NCBI GenBank assembly: GCA_947174985.1
Contig: CAMWLB010000110.1
Coordinates: 1 to 9,106, forward strand
Direction of reading: 5' to 3'
Length of the DNA: 9,106 nt
From: an uncultured Lachnospiraceae bacterium
GTDB lineage: Bacteria > Bacillota > Clostridia > Lachnospirales > Lachnospiraceae
Positions 6,434-9,106 of the stretch are shown in pieces (the stretch's first letter is position 1; each line of letters begins with the position of its first letter). Made by a program: the position numbers and the translations under genes. The notes beneath the pieces are model-generated. The model made no database searches. It was not told the origin of the DNA and was given only the letters and a program-made list of their open reading frames with translations.

Positions 6434-8989
6434 TTAGTTGTAATTTAAAGTGCCGCCCTGAGAAGCAACATACTCTTCCCACTCTGCGTCGGTGTAGTTG
6501 TAGGTCAGGTACTGTACGCCCTGATTTCCGTTACGTCCTACGCCGAAGATATACTCCTCTGAGTAGTACTGAATCTGCATACCCTTTAAGCCTGCGGTAG
6601 ACTCATCTACCAGCGGAATCATATCATAGGTAGCAAGTACTGCGCCTTCCAGCGCTACCAGAACTTCAAATCTCTCCTGCTCATTGCCGTCGCTGCTGCC
6701 TGCGGAGAAGGTGCTTGCATTGCCGTCTGTATCGGTTATAGTGATAACTTCACCGCTCAGGCTGTGCGTCCAATCCAGTACGGAAGCGGTATAATCCGTG
6801 CCGTTCAGGTTGATAGTAAGCATGTCAGCAGCGGTATCCCATGAAGGGTCATACTGATAATTGTAGGTTGTGTATGCCTCCATCAGGTTGTAAGGATCCA
6901 GTGCGGAACCGGTCCAGCCTACGAAGAACAGCATATCTACCTGATTTGCTCTCAAAGCATCTGCAAAGCCGTTGCCCAGTGTATCGTCCTTGGAGAAGGT
7001 CAGCTTACCTTCTAAAGCGGTACCAACCACTGCATCGGTATAGCAGTTTACAAGGAACTCATAGCCCTTTGCATAGGTCTGTGAAGTATTGTTCGGCAGA
7101 CCAATCTTGATTTCGATGATATCGTCCTCATCCATCAGTCCGTCTGCAATGGCAATGTCATATGCCTCGTTGAAGAGCTGCTTTGCCATCTCCAGATTGT
7201 ATCCAGTGATGCTTTCAATTGCCTCGTCAACATCTGCATACATCTTGCCGTCGCCGATATCGTCGCTTACACCCCAGAACTCTGCGAGTACCCATTTTGC
7301 CTCATCATTGGAACGGTAGGTAACACCATTCTCCGGATCAGAGATAATCATATTGGAGTATACGCCGAAAGCTGCATTACAGGTAGGCAGGGTTGCCAGT
7401 GCGAATGCGGAACGGTCAAGGGCAAAGGACAGAGCCTGACGGAATTCCTTTACAGTCAGGATGGTCTTGTTATAGTTTGCGCCAAGAGCCTGCTGTGCTG
7501 CGGTAAGAGCATTAAGGTCAGGATTCAGCGCTACAAAGTAGGTGGAATCACCTGTTGTATAATAAGTATAGTCGCTGGACTGATAGCTTTCCATATCTTC
7601 TGCGGTCAGTGCATAGCTGTCAAGTTGTCCGCTTAAGAACATTTCCAGTCTGGTGGATGCCTCTCCCACACAGTCATACTGAATCTTTGTGGTCTGATAC
7701 TGGCCGTCCACAATACCATGGAAAAGGTCGTTTCTCTCTAACACATACTGCTTATCAGCCTGGAAGGAAACCAGCTTGTAAGGACCATAGGAAATGGTCG
7801 TCTCAGCAGAGGTTCCGTAGCTGTTCTGATATACGCCGTTTACAACACTCTCGCACTGCTTGTAAAGTTCCTCATTTACCAGCCAGTTGCTCGTCAGTGC
7901 ATAGCGCAGGTTAAAGCCCTCTAACGGCTTTTCCAGTACAATGACAAACTCCGTATCGGAAACTGCAAAAATACCAACCTCGTCAAAGCTCATCTCCGGA
8001 TAGGTCTGTCCATAGTAGCAGAACTCTTCCCACTCAAGGAAAGCATAGTCACCCTGCGCAGCCTCATAGTCTGCAACGCTGACACCATTTAATCCTGCAA
8101 TGATATACCGGAGGTCTTCATAAATCTCTTCGTTTACTTTTACAAAACCGTCTTCATCCGCCGCAGGAGTGAAAACATCTGCATATAAATCCACACCATC
8201 CTTTACGAAAACTTCAGGATATGCGCCGTAATATACATCCAGTCCATTGCTGGGATCCCAATTGCCACAGGAAGTGATATTGATTAAAACATCTTTTCCA
8301 TCAACGGTATAATAGCCGTCTTCCGATACCTCCATGTTCTCCACAGCAACATACTCTTCATCCGCATAGGTCGGAACCATCACGGACTGTGCATACTGTC
8401 CCTGATACAAGTAGTTCTGTGCATTTACCAGCACAAGGCTGCCTGAATACAGAGTATCTGCACGGTAGTTCTGAGCCAGCGGATTTAAGAGGAGCTCTGC
8501 ACTCGTCACATAATCCTGTGCCTTAATGGGTGTGCCGTCCTCCCACATCAAATCATCACGGATGGTAATCTTCCATGCTTTTGCAGAGTCGCCCGCTACC
8601 AGTCCGTACTGTCCGATATAGTCCTGAGTCACCTCTACAGGATCGCCTACAGCCGCACCGGGAACCATTGCATAACCGTCCATGGTGTCGTTGTAATCAA
8701 AGGTATAGAGAAACTCTTCGAGATAATACCCCATCTCGCCCGAATCCGTATTGGTCTGTGACTGATGAGGGTTCCAGTTTGTAGGGAAATCAGCCAGAGC
8801 AAGATTCAGCGTGTAAGAATCCTGAGACTGTTCTCCGTCCGTGCCTGTTGCACTGCTTTCCGTATTCGTATTTGCCGGAGTCGTGTCGTCAGCAGGCTTA
8901 TTCTCGTCCTTGTTGCCGCATGCAGCCAGTGAGAATACCATCACGGAAGCGGTAGCAAGAGCAAGAATTCTTTTGGAAATCTTTTTCAT
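6434..8989 (-). CDS. oppA: Oligopeptide-binding lipoprotein OppA (SBP_bac_5 family), enlarged
   Basis: Extracellular substrate-binding protein that delivers ligand to OppBC; 851 residues against a usual 530-660. A signal peptide (1-23) ends in lipobox LAAC with Cys24 as the lipidated residue, then a Thr/Asn/Asp/Ser-rich linker (25-57) that spaces the domain from the membrane. The SBP_bac_5 core follows: PTNWNPH (69-75), the family signature around DLMWEDGTPIKAQDYVTSAE (146-165), VGIFAVSDTEFVIVLEKP (338-355), YGPYKLVSFQ (401-410), and LTVKEFRQALSFALDRSA (511-528). Relative to the family there is an extra segment at about 200-333 and another near 721-775. The end (YNYTDAEWEEYVASQGG) is intact. 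Six cysteines (241, 324, 379, 440, 537, 649) follow the lipobox. GGAGG (8997-9001) is seven bases before the ATG. It is first in the operon and probably the most highly expressed. Peptides are the likely ligand by family, not by any residue I can read. Confidence 0.94.
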   Translation of the reverse strand: MKKISKRILALATASVMVFSLAACGNKDENKPADDTTPANTNTESSATGTDGEQSQDSYTLNLALADFPTNWNPHQSQTNTDSGEMGYYLEEFLYTFDYNDTMDGYAMVPGAAVGDPVEVTQDYIGQYGLVAGDSAKAWKITIRDDLMWEDGTPIKAQDYVTSAELLLNPLAQNYRADTLYSGSLVLVNAQNYLYQGQYAQSVMVPTYADEEYVAVENMEVSEDGYYTVDGKDVLINITSCGNWDPSNGLDVYYGAYPEVFVKDGVDLYADVFTPAADEDGFVKVNEEIYEDLRYIIAGLNGVSVADYEAAQGDYAFLEWEEFCYYGQTYPEMSFDEVGIFAVSDTEFVIVLEKPLEGFNLRYALTSNWLVNEELYKQCESVVNGVYQNSYGTSAETTISYGPYKLVSFQADKQYVLERNDLFHGIVDGQYQTTKIQYDCVGEASTRLEMFLSGQLDSYALTAEDMESYQSSDYTYYTTGDSTYFVALNPDLNALTAAQQALGANYNKTILTVKEFRQALSFALDRSAFALATLPTCNAAFGVYSNMIISDPENGVTYRSNDEAKWVLAEFWGVSDDIGDGKMYADVDEAIESITGYNLEMAKQLFNEAYDIAIADGLMDEDDIIEIKIGLPNNTSQTYAKGYEFLVNCYTDAVVGTALEGKLTFSKDDTLGNGFADALRANQVDMLFFVGWTGSALDPYNLMEAYTTYNYQYDPSWDTAADMLTINLNGTDYTASVLDWTHSLSGEVITITDTDGNASTFSAGSSDGNEQERFEVLVALEGAVLATYDMIPLVDESTAGLKGMQIQYYSEEYIFGVGRNGNQGVQYLTYNYTDAEWEEYVASQGGTLNYN

Positions 8990-8993
8990 AATA

Positions 8994-9004
8994 CTTCCTC
9001 CTTT
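8994..9004 (-). promoter_or_regulatory. oppA ribosome binding site
   Basis: The minus strand reads AAAGGAGGAAG, close to the full anti-Shine-Dalgarno complement, with GGAGG seven bases before the oppA ATG at 8989. This fixes the start and suggests strong translation. Confidence 0.85.
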
Positions 9005-9106
9005 ATAGATTTTTCCATCACATACTTTTTCACTTTATCGCTTTGCATTGCCACGTTAATAAAAAAGGATTGAATAATTAATCTACCCACTCCTTCATGC
9101 GTAACC
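9005..9106 (-). other. Region upstream of oppA, no clear promoter; two open frames run in from the edge
   Basis: About 100 bases remain upstream of the oppA ribosome site. No strong -35/-10 pair is visible. On the minus strand one frame is open from the edge and ends LRMKEWVD with TAA at 9078-9080. Another is open for 39 codons and stops in an ATGA overlap with the oppA start (TGA 8986-8988). At most one can be the end of a real upstream gene, and either could be chance. If the first is real, an 88-base gap would hold the oppA promoter; if the second is, oppA would be an internal operon gene. Confidence 0.3.

Noticed and set aside
9012..9075. Possible oppA promoter on the minus strand: TTATTA, 17 bases, GATAAA; also TGCAAA, 17 bases, TATGTG.
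   Set aside because: Each box matches the sigma-A consensus at only about half its positions, and several such pairs can be drawn in AT-rich DNA.
9067..9086. GATT/AATC stem followed by TTTTTT upstream of oppA, as a terminator of an upstream gene.
   Set aside because: The stem has only four AT-rich base pairs with an eight-base loop, too weak to support.

Overview
The window carries one complete oligopeptide-type ABC importer operon on the minus strand, in the canonical order oppA (substrate-binding lipoprotein) > oppB > oppC (permeases) > oppD > oppF (ATPases), followed by a sixth gene for a small DUF3899-like membrane protein. The left edge (1-102, plus strand) holds the last 33 codons of a convergent gene, separated from the operon's end by a hairpin that can serve as a shared terminator. 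The right edge (8990-9106) is the start of the region upstream of oppA and gives no convincing promoter.

Strong GGAGG-type Shine-Dalgarno sites before oppA, oppB, oppD and oppF, a Gram-positive lipoprotein signal on OppA, and an OppD C-terminal tail without the iron-sulfur cysteines suggest an anaerobic member of Bacillota, most likely class Clostridia and plausibly Lachnospiraceae. No marker gene is present, so this is an inference.

Layout from the operon's 5' end (right to left): oppA 8989-6434; a 145-nt gap with two adjoining hairpins that probably lowers expression of the genes after oppA; oppB 6288-5338; oppC 5336-3792 (1-nt gap); oppD 3788-1620 (3-nt gap); oppF 1630-542 (11-nt overlap, with an ATG start chosen over a GTG nine bases upstream); the small membrane protein 545-150 (4-nt ATGA overlap). 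Everything after oppB is tightly coupled and was probably selected as one unit.

The striking point is size. OppB is ordinary, but the other four components are enlarged in the frame of otherwise intact family proteins. OppA (851 aa) has an extra segment of about 130 aa and a second near its C-terminus. OppC (514 aa) has an outside loop of about 215 aa after its first membrane helix. OppD (722 aa) has about 380 extra residues between the Q-loop and the ABC signature. OppF (362 aa) has a charged helical insert of about 60 aa between Walker A and the Q-loop. All ATPase motifs are intact, so the pump should work. The additions lie on both faces of the complex: outside, where OppA docks on the permease, and inside, on the ATPases. 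I infer an importer elaborated with extra docking or regulatory surfaces. Its substrate cannot be read from sequence; peptides are the family default.
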